DNA from: Zygnema cylindricum
Lineage: Eukaryota > Streptophyta > Zygnematophyceae > Zygnematales > Zygnemataceae
Direction of reading: 5' to 3'
Length of the DNA stretch: 64,000 nt
Assembly: GCA_037447655.1 (NCBI GenBank)
Contig: JBBHKE010000817.1
Span: 92,191-156,190 of the forward strand
The position numbers were made by a program, and so were the translations under genes. This document shows positions 52,517 to 64,000 of this stretch, piece by piece. A model generated the notes under the pieces. It did no database searches. It was not told the origin of the DNA and saw only the letters and a program-made list of their open reading frames with translations. Each line of letters starts with the position of its first letter. Positions within the stretch are counted from its first letter, which is position 1.

Positions 52517-55500
52517 ATGGCTGGTCCTTCTACTAAGATAGGAACTGGAGGATCGGCCAGAACCAGGGGCCAAAAGCCAGAGTGGTGTAACGGGGGAGAT
52601 TGTGAGAGGAAGGGAGCACATATTCTTAATTTTAAAACTGAAATTGACCATCGACTGGCTCGCGGAGATGGAACAGTGGATGCCCCTAAAGTAGTTTTTG
52701 ACGCAAATGACCAAAGGATAGAGACAGAGAATTGTTTGGGGATAGTTGAAGGGGACGGGGAGGTGGTCTTGGGCACCACTTTAATTGAACGCGATGGTGC
52801 GAGGTTAAGAAAGGAAGTTATCGATGATAGGATGGAAGGAATGGAAGAGGGGCTGATTCTGGATTTGAGAAAAGGACAGACCTCTGCAAGGACTTCAGGA
52901 AGAGGTAGCACCAGGTGGTCAAATGGATTAGCTACCAATATAGGTTTAGAATATGATAACTGTAGGAGTAATTGTGGTGAAGACCGAAAGTATTCTGGAT
53001 ATGAGGAGTGTCAGATTTCTTGTGGAAAATGTAGTCAATTGAGGAAAATTAGTGCATGTGATGAAACTGAGGATTGTTGTATGGATGTCGACATTTCTGG
53101 GGGAATCAAAAGGCCGTCTGATGCAATGAAAATTGATGGTGGTATTGGGGATGGTATTGTTGGTACAGAGGAGCTTGTGCAGGTCAAAGAGGAGAATGGA
53201 ACAATGTCAAACGAGACTTGTTTGTATGATTATAGTGCAAATAATAGACCAAAAAAATTGTACAGTGGAGAAGTAGGAAGAAGAAAGAAGGTAGTTCAAG
53301 CCGCAGGTACTTTTCAGTTAAGCGACGTAGGAAAAAACAGAAATCTATGGAGGTGCGAAAGTAGGCTCAAGTCTTGCAACAACAGTCAATTGAAGGAACG
53401 AGAAACTCCACCACTGAGGCCAGCCGAAGTTTCTGGAAATATTTCAAATTGTCGTGAGAAGGGCATAAAGGAGCAGTGTAGTCAGGAATATTTGCTGATT
53501 GGGAAAGAGAAGGCCATGGAAATGGACTGCAATACGCTGAGACAAAGAAAGGGAGGTCCCAGGTTTGCCATGGACGGTGGAAAGAACATGTCAAAAGGTT
53601 TGAGGGAGTTAGTGCAGCTTGTGGCTTGGACAGGACCTGGTAGTGTTAATCATTCTGCAAAAAGAGTGTCTGCTGCGGCCCAAGTTGCGAGAACAGCTCT
53701 GAAGAGAGTTCAATGGCAAAAGAAAGACAGTGGAACGGAGGCTTCTCCCAGGCAGGTATTAGAGCTTTTTGCGAAAACTCTGTCAGGACAGGTAGGAGTA
53801 GGGAAATCTGGCAGTCACAAGAAGGGTGCTAAACGGGGGAATTTGCGCAAAGTTAGGAATGTTGTCGACAAGGGAATGGCGGAGCCACCACCGTCAACTG
53901 CTGAAGTTGTTGACAAGGAGACTTCCAAAAGTACCTTAAATGAGAAGTTACCCACTAAGCGTTGCCAAAAGTTGACAAGGAAATCTGTTAGAGGCCAAAT
54001 TAATGGCGTGTTTCGGGACTGGCGACCTTTTTTGAGATCCAGCCAGTTACAAAGGCAGGATGCTCAAGTTCCCAGCAATCTCCCAGCCTCTGAGAGGGTC
54101 GCTGAAAAGGACACTGTCATTGAAAAGGTTGGAGACATTAATGGCAATGGTTGTCACCTGTCAACAGATACAACTTCTGATAGTCCTTTTCCTATTCAGG
54201 GTACACAAGTCGTGAATTTTTGCACAGTTGTTTACAAGCGTGGAAATAGTGGATACAGAAATAGAAATGAAGTTACAGTTGTAACTGAAAATAGTTTTTC
54301 CAAGCAAGGAGTGGAAGCTGAGGGTAGGATTGGTGATGAGGCAGCATTCAGTAGGGAGAACGTCGGAGTTGAGAAAATAGATACTCAAAAAATGACTGAG
54401 GAGATACTGGAGACTGCTAACAGGGATGTGGATAGCTGTAAAGGAGTTTTACAATCGCAAGAACAAGACATTGACTTATTGTCCGTCCCGATTGACTCCA
54501 CGGAATCCCTTCCTGCATTGGCACCCAAGTTTCTGGAAAAAACCTATACGAAGACATCTAGAGAGTTGGAGTGGGAACCTGGTGTCTTCATGAGCAAGTG
54601 TTCTTCACGTGACCTTATCAGATGTTTAGAGAAAGGAGGAGTTGTGGTCAATCATCCAGAGGTCCTTAGTGAGGAGGGAGAGCTTGTCGGGACCTGCAAG
54701 GTTCGCCAAATGTCAGATATCTTAGGCTCTGTACATGTACCTAAGCAGTCTGTAATTCAGAGAGGGAGACCAAAATTGAAATTGAAAAACAAGTCCCATG
54801 AACGAGCTATTCCAGTACTGCAGCAATGGAACCACGTCGAAAAGGTATTTGAGGAGACCGAAGTGCGTGAGATTCCCGTGGTGGTTTCAGATGAAGGACC
54901 CATACCACAGCAAAATGAAGACCTACGGGAAACAGAGAGTAAAGCTCTGCCAAACGATGATGTCGAGAATAGTAAGATGTTTGATGTAAAGATTGAGCTA
55001 GCAGATATGGCAGAGGTTAAAAGTGGATGCCGAGAAGAGTGGATCAAGGTAGACAGGAGTCTTGCTGTTGATGGTTCTGGGACAAGTGCTGAAGGAACAG
55101 TAGAATCATCTCAGATTGAAGAGTCCGAAAGGGAGCCAGAGTGGGTTTTAGCCGAAGATCGAATTCTCAAAATTTCTCTTCCTTTGCCTGAGGACGGAAG
55201 TGAACTGGAGGTCATGCTGGCAAATATCGGGGAATCTCTGGGCGAAATGGGAGGCAATATTTCGATGAAGGCTACTCTGGTTCAGAAGGAGGTGGTGCAA
55301 CGAAAGGACTTAAATCAAGTGGGTTGTGGTGTGGAATATTCGGTAAGGTCTGACAAAAATACCGTAAGGAAATTATCGGTGGAGAATATTGCCATAGGAG
55401 ATTTGGCTGGGGATGAGACACTGAGATCTGTGTCTTTGTCCCCAGGTGCACAAGTGGCAGTTGATTTGCCGGGTTCTTTGTGCCTGATACAGTCTGGTTT

Positions 55501-58500
55501 GGAGTGTGGAGAAGAAAAAGACGAAGAACTATGTAAGGGAAACACAAGTGACGGCATGGAAATCCAGGGTAGTGCAGAGCAGCAGAATGAGGGTGAAGCC
55601 GAGACAACTGTAGTAAGACTACAAGAAGTGCCAAAAGAATTGTCAGAGTTTCAGGGAGTTGTGACTGTGTGCCTTGGACAAGATAATGAGCTTGTTACAG
55701 GACACCAAAAAGTTGAGACTGCCACAGAAAAGGGCCTGGAACCTGAGGTGGAGGTTGGGGCTTTGGGTAGTATGAGTGTGGAAAAAACTCCTTGTTTAGG
55801 CAATGGCATTTTGCAAGCGGTTGGTGCAGGAGAAGATTGCTCTGTTCAATTTGGGCACACCAGTTTGGCTTTGACAGGGAATGTTAGTAGTTGTGTAGTT
55901 TTAGAACCTTTTAAAGACTCAATTCGTGTAGACGGTGTGTGCGGGTCAAGGTTTCCTGTTCAACAAATGACAGTGGTAGAAAGTCAGCACTCACACATTG
56001 AGAACGGGAAGGAGAAGGAAACGGTTTGCGAATCTACTGAAGAAAATTCAATGGTAGTGGAGCCTTTTGTGAAAGATGGTCAAGCTGTTGATCTTTCAGG
56101 CTCCTGTGACAGTATTCCAGTGCTTTTAGAAACAGCAATGAACAAGGCAGATCTTGGAGAAGTGACACCGTGCAAAGTCTCCTCTATAGAAACTCACCAG
56201 AATAGTAGTAGAGAATCGGTTGACAATATGGAAAATTGTGTTGAAATAGATAAGGATGGTATAAGTGTCGAGGATAATAATTTAGCTACTGAGTTTGCTG
56301 AAGAACAGAAAGGTTCAGAAAAAGATCCTAGTTGCAACGAAATTAGTGAAAGGGAAATCTTACAAACCGACATGTTAGCACCTTGTATTCCTGAGACGAT
56401 CATTGATGGAGCTTCACTTGATGGGGTCTTTTCCTCGGTAGCAAGTGAGGGCGCACAAAGTGGGGACCAAGTGGTCAGGAATGAGCATCTTCAGGAGAAT
56501 GAAGAACATAAAGTGACAATGTCGGAAATGTCAGAACAAGGACCAGGAAAAACAGTTGTAGTTGCACTGGTGAGAGGAGGTGAAATAATGAGTAAATGCA
56601 AGGAAACTTGTGACAGCCTTAAGTCTGACTTCGATAAATTTACTGAATGTGTACCAGTGGTAGGAGACGAATGTGTTCAGGCACTGTTAAAGAATTCGAC
56701 AGGTTCGCTGTTGGTCTCTCAGCTTACATCTGGGGAGGAGCAACAAGCTTTGGATAAGGTCAAAGATGTACAACCTGAGCTCGCTGAGCCCGAACGGCAG
56801 AATGAGCTGGAGATCAAATCACTCTCTCCAAAGGATTCTGTGTGTCTTCTTTCTGTTGATACGCCAGGACATTCTGACTTAGTGAAGAAGACTAAATCGA
56901 CACTAATACAGAATGAAGCTTTACAGTCAGTATGTACAGAGGTGGTGGGCAAAGGCTGCAGTATTCCTGCTACTGGAGGGAGCTTGAGAAGTAACCATAG
57001 AAGGAAAGGAATCCCTAAGCGGAAGCAGGGCCTCACACTGTTAACTCAAACGGAAACCAAGCAAGAGTTTTCATTGGTTGTTTCGGATGAAAAGCCAACC
57101 AGTACCACAGGTATCTGCATGGAAACTTCTCCTGGTGAATTGGGACAATCACCTGGACAAGTAAAGGATTGCCCGTATGTGCCCTCACCTGAGCAAGTAA
57201 GGGATATAGGTTTTGGAATCAGAACCGGAACTGGGCTGTCTTCAAAAAGTACGGATTTCACTACTCAGTGTGGGAGTCAACCTCCAAATCATACAGGGGC
57301 TCTCGCTTGTGGAGCTAAAAATGGGTGTACCCAGTTGGCGATTATAGGACTAAAAATGTGCATGTCTCACATTTTGGAGGATGCCTCGGCTCCTTACAAG
57401 TCGTGTGAATTCGGGATTTTATCGAACAGTGGGAGCAATTGTCAGAGGGCTGTTTTCCAAGGAAATGTAGAGTCAAGGTAAAAAACTTTGCGACTCTTGG
57501 AGTACCTAAGTTTCCATGATGCAGTGTTTGTATGAGGTGTGGCTTGACCTCCTTTGGCTGTTTGGACTAATGGCCCATAATCGCAATTTGACTTTATGCT
57601 GGACGTTTTGTTCAGTTAACCCCATTCTTATAAACTGCAATTGGTTACTGACCTGTTTTTATGTCTTATGGATTGTAATTTTGCTTGATTTACCTCTCCC
57701 CTTTTTTGTCCATTTTGGATTGACGCATATATTCCATTAAGTTTGTGAAGCCGAAGAGGAGTATGTTGCTCATCTGAATCCCTTTTGGCTGCCGCGTGAT
57801 TTTCACTGTCAGTTTTTCTTTGATCTTATTATGTCATTAAGTTTCTCACTCTGCATTTTTTTTTCTTGTGCATGCTTGCTGTTCCCCTCTTTTTGTGGTA
57901 GCATGTTCTTTCTTTGTTTTTGATATTTGCCTGATCAATCTTGACATTGAACACTTTTGAATAATTTTGGCAGGTATTGTTTGCTGCATCGGGAACATGA
58001 TTCTGGGAAAAACTTACCATCTTGTACTGCCCAACAGGGATATTCTTCTCAGTCTATCCCTCGACATGGTTTTCAAAGCACTGTTCTTGCAGCCACTTTA
58101 GCTCATGACTTTATCTCTGAAGGAGAAGGCCTTTTTGTCCCATCCAACGTTTCCGCAGTCTCTCCAACTCATCTCTCTGTACCAAGTTGTAAACCAATGT
58201 GGGGCTCTGTGAGTCACAAGGCACTGCGAAATATGGTTAACCAGGACCCCATAGTTGATTTTTTTCCACATGTTACTAGCAGTGTTGAGCCAGTAAATAG
58301 AGGAGGAAACGATTCTAATGATAATACCAGGATTAACACTTGGGAGAGGGCATCATCATTTCCTGTTTTACCACCTCCTCTGTTCAAGTCTGGCCTTGAG
58401 GGTCCCTTGAACCCTTGTGGGCTTTTACAACGTTGGGGGGTGGCAATTCAAGGTGCCTCTGGTGGAGGTGACGGTAACGTGGTGTCGAGAGGATTGGAAA

Positions 58501-60284
58501 AGGGAAGTTTGGAGGATTCTGTCGCGATTGGAAAAGGGAGCAATTTGGAGGAGAACGAAGGGTTTGTTGGGAAAAACCGTAAGCGAAATTCGAAGTGCAA
58601 AAGTGGGACAAGTGGCTGTCTCGATGTGGATACTCCTGTGGATCAATTGCCTAAACGGAGAAAACGAAATGTTCAAAAACCAGACTTTTTTTGGGCAGAA
58701 GAATTGGCAATGATTGAGGTGGTCACTAAAGTTGGGAGACGAACCATGCTGTGGAATTGTCGATCATCGAAGGGAGTACAGGAAAAAACGAAAACCATCT
58801 CCAAGGTTTGCAAAGTTGCAAAAACAGTTGGAAAAGAGTTAGGAAACTCTCTCGCAGTGGAGGTGAAGAGTGGGGATAACAAAAACAGTAAGCAGTCAAA
58901 GACAAAAAAGAAAAAGATCATTACAATTCAGAGAGAGGGAGAACAGGCGGATGAGACGGAAGGGAAATTGGATACAATTCATAATCCTAATAGATCTGGA
59001 GATTGTGGGAGTGAGTGTGCTGATGTTGAAAGAGAGGGAGTAGCAGGAGTAAATGAGAATCTGGTTGGGTCAACTAATGGATTGAAAAGGAAATTAGATA
59101 CCTTAACAAGAGAGGGAAAAAGGGAAAAGACATCGGTATCAGATACGACTGATTTGACTTCAAATCGAGGAGCCAAGCTGGCGTCAAGGGAATTGAAAAC
59201 GGTTAGTGTCTCAGGGGGAGTGAGAAGGAAGGACCCACTTGGAGGAGATTCAAAGGTAAGAAAGAGAGGGAGCGCTGAGAAGGAGTCGGGGTATAATGGA
59301 TGCTCTGATGATGCAGTTGTTTTAAACGCGAGAAAAAAACAAACTGTAAGGCAGAAGAAGAAAGAAAAGGTAATTGAGGAGGATGCTTCTAGTGCTCCAC
59401 GGGTTATGGAGAAGGAGATCTGCAAGGAAAGTGATGGTGTGGGAGATAGTGTAGAAGAAAGCAAAGGTTTGAAGAAAGGGAAAATGCAGAAGGAGATCTT
59501 TGAGCTCAGAGGGACCTGGAAGGAGTTGACTGATTTTATGGAGAGGATGAGATGGCAAGAAGGCGTTTGTGGAGAAGAACTTGTCAAGGCGTGTGAGGAA
59601 GAGGCAGGTACAGGTAGCCGTGATCTTGTTCGTTGGGCACAAAAGAAAGGAAAGAGGCGATCAAAATTTCCAGAGACACGTTTGACCCACTCAGAAAAAC
59701 TAAGGCAACAAAGTTTAGACAGTGAGGGACAATGGACAGGGCTCAGTTGGCGAGAGAAGGGAAGAGTCACATCTGTGAGTGGGGAGGGAAATGATTGTAG
59801 TCGAAATTCTAGTGGTGAGGTCAGAGTAACGTCTCTCATACAAGGGCAGATTCCCCTTGAAGAGTCGAGTCGATGTAGTTCCGGAGGTGGTAATGGCAAG
59901 GAAGAAGAGGGTATGAAGTTGGTGGGATATGGAATAGGTCGAAAGAGCGAAAAAAGCCGGGACTATTTGAAACAGATGAACAAAGTACATTTGGAAGAAT
60001 CCATAGAATGTGATCTTAACCTGTCATGCGAGGTTGGCGACTGTGTTAAGAATTCGACCGATGGTGTTGTTAAGAATCGTAACGACGGTGTTAAGGATTT
60101 TAACAACGGTGTTAAGAATTCGGACGACGGTGTTAAGAATTCGGACGACGGTGTTAAGAATTCGAAGTCTTTGAAGGGATTTGACTTAAACTCAGTTGAG
60201 GCGGCACTCGAAGGTTTTGCCGAAGAAGAGGCGACAGCCGAAGCCGCCCGGTTGCTTGTTGGTTGGGGTTCAGGGAACTTTTAA
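52517..60284 (+). CDS. Large KANL2-like C3Hc3H zinc-finger protein (2 coding exons)
   Basis: Exons 52517-57477 and 57974-60284 join in phase (TCAAG|GTAAAA...TTGGCAG|GTATTG) to encode 2,423 residues. The ATG at 52517 has A at -3 and G at +4. The only clear domain, around residues 1595-1665, is a zf-C3Hc3H finger as in KANSL2 and INO80D: CGAKNGC, KMCMSHILED, then CEF, SNCQRA and, across the junction, RYCLLH. Such fingers occur in subunits of histone acetyltransferase and INO80 remodelling complexes, so a nuclear chromatin role is likely but not shown. The long N-terminal part is acidic and low in complexity. Exon 2 has basic clusters (PKRRKRNVQKP, TKKKKI) that could be nuclear localisation signals, a 7-residue repeat, and a conserved-looking end FDLNSVEAALEGFAEEEATA. 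The gene symbol is unknown. Confidence 0.85.
60044..60165 (+). repeat. Coding 21-bp tandem repeat
   Basis: Units of GGTGTTAAGAATTCGGACGAC encode GVKNSDD. About five to six units are readable, and the last three are nearly identical at the DNA level, so the array is recently expanded. It lies about 40 codons before the stop of the zinc-finger protein. Confidence 0.85.
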
Positions 60285-61051
60285 ATACCGCATTTAGTGT
60301 GGAAGTTCGTCGAGGCTCAGGGAAATTTTAACCGCCAGAAAGCTTACGCGGTCAATTTGCATTCAACTTGACATTTTTTTGGAACCAGCGGTGGAATGGT
60401 TCAGGGGAAACCAAAACAAATATGTATGTACAAAAAAAGGAAAAAGGAAAAAAGAAAAAAGAAAAAAAAAAAAAAGAACAAGAGAAAATGGAGTGGAAAG
60501 TGTGGAGAGTACAGAGAGTGTCGCTCAAAAAGTACGACGAACTATTCATAAGTGATGCAATATTGAAGGGAGGGAGGGAGGAAAAGAGCACAAGTAACTG
60601 TCCAGTCTGTAGTTGTGAGAGTTCATGTTTGAAAAAACTCAGTTCAAGGGGTTGTGAATAGTTTTTTCTTTCTTTGTCAGAGATATATAAATCAAGAATT
60701 ACTGCCATGAGATTTGGAGGTTTATGGGATGATGACAGAGAAAAGGAATATGGTTTATATAGGATTGGCAAAGTATTTTTGCACTAGTTACAGGAATGGT
60801 TAAAGGCGGGTTTGCGACAAATTTCTCATCGATTTTTTCGTTGAAGTGTAAAATGTAGAATTCTTGTCGATTTTTTCTTTGATACAAGTGTACGATTCGA
60901 AATTCTTGTCGAAATTCTTTTTTAGTGTACGTTTCAGTGTCTGGAATGTGAAAAAATATATACTTTATTGCCTTTGGTCTCTCCTTCCATGTAGGGCAAT
61001 GAAACTTTTGTTTGTTTGGTTTGGAAAGCTCTGATTGGTTGTCTCTGATTG

Positions 61052-61187
61052 GGTAATTGCACTATTCCTCATTTCGAGGGTAAATTGTAGAACTTGTACC
61101 TTTTTTTTGGGTAATCTATGCATGGTTTTACCCTAAAAGTGTACGATTTACCCTCGACATGAGGGGATTTCTGCAATGTAATTACCC
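61052..61187. mobile_element. Short foldback (MITE-like) element
   Basis: GGGTAATTGCACTATTCC at 61052, running to CGAGGGTAAATTGTA, is mirrored by TTTACCCTCGACATGAGG ending AATTACCC at 61187. The arms are about 45-48 bp with mismatches. No clear target duplication was found. Confidence 0.55.
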
Positions 61188-61701
61188 TATGAGAGGTTAA
61201 GGCCGTTGAAAATATTTTTTACTGTAGTTATGGGATAACTGCGGATTTTAATGAAGCATGTTGCTCGAAATAATATGTGTAATTTTTGTATTTCATTTTG
61301 CTTTTTTTTGCAAGTCCTGAACGTACAGAATTGTGGAGATAAGATTGATTGGATCAGAGAATACGTAAAAAGATAGAAATACGGTGTGAATATCAGTACT
61401 TGCCGTTTTAACATGCTCTGTTTTTTATTCGAGTGACATGAACGTATGTGAAAGCCTAGTTGGTATTTTTTTTATGTAATTTTCCTGAATAAGATCAACT
61501 GGGAGGATAAAAAGTATGAAAATAGATATGATATGGATGCCCGAAATACCTGGTACGAATGTAGAGGAGGATGAAGAACATATGATGTTGTATGTCAGGA
61601 ACGAAAATCACGGCGTACGTGGCGTATTAGACAATTTGACTTTTTCGCTAAAATAACATATTATATAAAAAAATAAAAATATTAAATTTAAAAAATACTA
61701 T

Positions 61702-61795
61702 ATATCGCGATAATTTATGTTGGTTTCAGTACGATATATCGAGGATTCTTCTCGATCGATATTCGATATATCGAATATCGAGATTATCGCGATAT
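61702..61795. repeat. Nested palindromes rich in CGATAT
   Basis: A perfect 26-bp palindrome at 61756-61781 (TCGATATTCGATA and its mirror) lies between ATATCGCGATAA (61702-61713) and its reverse complement TTATCGCGATAT (61784-61795). The whole could fold into a cruciform or hairpin. Confidence 0.8.
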
Positions 61796-62693
61796 GAATT
61801 TGCCCGATACCCAAATATGTGCCGATAGTAACAGGCACTGATTTACTAGTGATACAAAGACTGCGAATACGTTTTGGAACATTAGAGACAAAAAATTGTC
61901 TAGAGAGAAATCACTTTCGGAGTATCCCTTGCCAAGGAATTTGAATTGGCTTATTATGTGTTTCTTTGGACGTGAAGCAAATCTATGACGAGAAAAAAAT
62001 GTGATTTCAAAACCTCCAAAAGTAGAGGATGGTATTTTTTTTTGTTTTAGCTTGGTCTGGTGTCATCCTCTTATAATTGCTTGCCTCGCCGGTTTTTTTC
62101 TTTTCTTTTTTTTTTGTTATATGAGCATGTATATGTTACCTTACAATCGAGCATGGAAAACCACGCCAAATATAGTAGTAATATGGTTGTAATATGGGAA
62201 CGCAAAATTGTGTTACTTAATTGTCTGGGTGACGTCGGGTTATGTCATTCTCAATACGTCATCGTATCCGTACATCGTAACGAACGTCGAAACATTTCTT
62301 TGCTGACGTGTCCGCTTCATGTTACAATACGGTTTTTCCTGCCCAAAGAAAATCGTGTTTCCTTCGGAACGAAAGTACGAAAGCGCGCGACAGCAGTCAT
62401 CCAATCAGAAGGAAGAGGCTTTCGACTATTCATATGAGTCGTCCTATTGGCGGGTTTCCCTCGAAAATCACGACTTTCCCGTCGGGGCTCGAGTAGTACG
62501 GCGGAGGAGACCGACCAATTATATGTCGGCCTGCCAAGTCCTCGATTGTACTATTAAAGAAATTTAGGTCATTATATGGATTCGACGGGAAGCTCATGCA
62601 ATCATATTTTTTTGAGATTTTGTAATTAAGTAGAGAATGAAAAAAACATTAGGAGAAGTCCCTACAAGAAAAGTATTCAGGATTTTTTTGTCA

Positions 62694-63723
62694 ATGGGTC
62701 GCTTGCACTTGTTTTCCTCTTTTTATTTTATTTTTTTAATATGCAATTTGGTTTCAGTATGCGGTCAAACTCAGCAATGGATCTATGTTGTAAGACTATA
62801 TGGTGCGAATGAAGTTATGTATCCCGGAGATCCCTCCGGCAATGGAACAGCAGTATTGGATTTTAACGGAGCGACAAGTTCGGTCTCATTTGATATTAGG
62901 TGCAAATTTATGGCATAAAAGATGTATTTTGCAAAAATGTTCAAAGTGTAGTACATTGATGCTAAGAAAATTAATTAAAATAAAGCAAATTGTTATAGTT
63001 AGGGACAACATTAAGGCAGTATGAGTTGATAAATCACATATACGTATAATTCTCAAGAAAAACGGGCTAGTAAAATACTCTTCTAATCCTCTTTTCTGAC
63101 AACTCTTATAAAAGAAACTTTATTCTTATTTCTTCTCATCCTATGTCCATGTCGATGTAGACGCTAAAAATTCAAATTTGTTTGGAAACTCAAAATTGGG
63201 TACAAACAATACCAAGTCTCTACTTTGAACGAACCAAAGTTCCTATTGCCTACTTACAAATCCATTTCCAAAATCAAACCCGCACGTTCCATCATACCCT
63301 TTCGCCAACACTAAAAAACGTTTTAACGTTCTTTTCCACAGTGTCGCCGGCATTGATCAGCCGCAAGGAGTCGACATCAATTTTGGTTCATCCACATCCC
63401 AAGGCGGAAATGGAACCGTTGGATCGAGCGGTACCGTGATCTCCCTCGTGACGACGTTCACAGATTTCACAAGTACGGGCGTTGGATCGTACACTATTTC
63501 TGGTGAAGTTACAATTTCCGGCGACCTAATCACTAGCATTGTCGGGAATGCACAAAATTACTACGTGCAAGTTTACACTATATTGTATCCAACAGGTGAG
63601 CTATTTTACGGGGTTTTATTGACAAATTACATTGTTTTTAAGCCCTCTTGCATGCAGATGATTTTGTTTTGTCGTTTTTTGGAAAGTGAAAAGAAGTGTT
63701 GGGAAACATCCCAAAGATATTAA
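62694..63723 (+). CDS. Secreted CHRD-domain protein
   Basis: Exons 62694-62899 and 63342-63723 (ATATTAG|GTGCAA...TTCCACAG|TGTCGCC) join in phase to give about 195 residues. Residues 1-24 (MGRLHLFSSFYFIFLICNLV...) form a signal peptide. The CHRD domain follows: VVRLYGANEVMYPGDPSGNG, SVSFDIS, then GNGTVGSSGTVISL and NYYVQVYTILYPTGELFYGVL, ending with the family's G-x-L-x-x-G-x-L pattern. The biochemical role of CHRD domains is unclear; the name comes from chordin. A GTGAGC at 63596 could be a donor, so a further exon beyond the window is an alternative ending. An upstream in-frame ATG at 62637 would lengthen the N-terminus and spoil the signal peptide. Confidence 0.8.
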
Positions 63724-64000
63724 GGTTTTGGACAATGTTTTTCTAGTTTTGGTTTATTTATGATGTTTTTGGATACCATAAATCATGAATTGCATAGTAC
63801 TTTATGTATCCTGATATATAGAAATTGTTGGAAAAATAAAAATGATAAGTAAATAAACAATATGATTCCTCGCTTTTTGCATTTCCTTCATCTCTCTCTC
63901 AATGAATCTGTTAACTTGCAAATCTTCAGTTTTTCGTTATCCTTCTGCTTTTCGAAAGTATTATCATTTTTATCGCTGTTTTTTTCTTTTCTCCCTTTTT
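63724..64000. other. 3' flank of CHRD gene
   Basis: AT-rich, with AATAAA-like words near 63835 and 63850. No further coding segment is seen before the window ends. Confidence 0.4.

Larger units (their letters stand above)
60285..62693. other. 3' flank and intergenic DNA
   Basis: No gene is supported. It contains an A/G tract (60430-60480), a foldback element (61052-61187) and a palindrome cluster (61702-61795). Sequence from 62200 to 62560 is rich in ACGT and TGACGT words (for example 62229-62234 and 62302-62307). It could be the promoter of the CHRD gene. Confidence 0.5.

Noticed and set aside
58979-59899. 306-codon minus-strand frame
   Set aside because: It is the antisense shadow of exon 2 of the zinc-finger gene, with no domain.

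Overview
The window is nuclear DNA from a plant-lineage eukaryote (streptophyte). Cellular genes have GT-AG introns. One encodes a plant-type ATX1/CCH copper chaperone. The copia elements carry a primer site that matches the anticodon arm of plant initiator tRNA-Met. The DNA is TE-rich, with very low gene density and much simple sequence. A bryophyte, early vascular plant or charophyte alga seems likelier than a flowering plant, but that is inference.

Layout. 1-6.5 kb: gene-poor AT-rich DNA with old repeats and a terminal-inverted-repeat element. 6.7-10.2 kb: a three-exon gene for a 67-residue ATX1-like metallochaperone, with introns full of pyrimidine repeats. Around each exon edge past exon 1 lie degenerate tandem copies of that exon-intron junction. 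10.2-15.2 kb: purine/pyrimidine minisatellites, a hairpin-bearing tandem repeat, a solo LTR (family B) and an AT block. 15.2-25.5 kb: a copia nest, with element C split by solo LTR G, itself split by a full-length copia A (TSDs ATAAG and AGTAC). 25.9-31.2 kb: two LINE copies head to tail, the second led by four 68-bp repeats and cut off by an inverted A-family LTR that runs into an assembly gap.

31.8-49.2 kb: a minus-strand Ty3/gypsy element, D, whose order is Gag, zinc knuckle, aspartic protease, C5-cytosine DNA methyltransferase, reverse transcriptase, RNase H, integrase, PHD finger. It is broken by two solo C-family LTRs (TSDs CCGCC and CCACC), and one of these contains a complete copia, B (TSD CTATG). 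D is the most unusual object here: a retrotransposon that carried both a DNA-methylation writer and a histone-reader type module.

49.2-64 kb: a two-coding-exon gene for a 2,423-residue nuclear-looking protein whose KANL2-like C3Hc3H zinc finger is split by the intron, then a secreted CHRD-domain protein gene near the right edge.

Shared themes. The copia families use a half-tRNA primer site directly abutting the 5' LTR, and in element C the ATG inside that site is the gag start codon. LTRs of families A, C and G all contain an antisense tRNA-gene-like module with recognisable A and B boxes. All retroelement coding regions seen here carry stops, frameshifts or lost catalytic residues, so these copies are defective.
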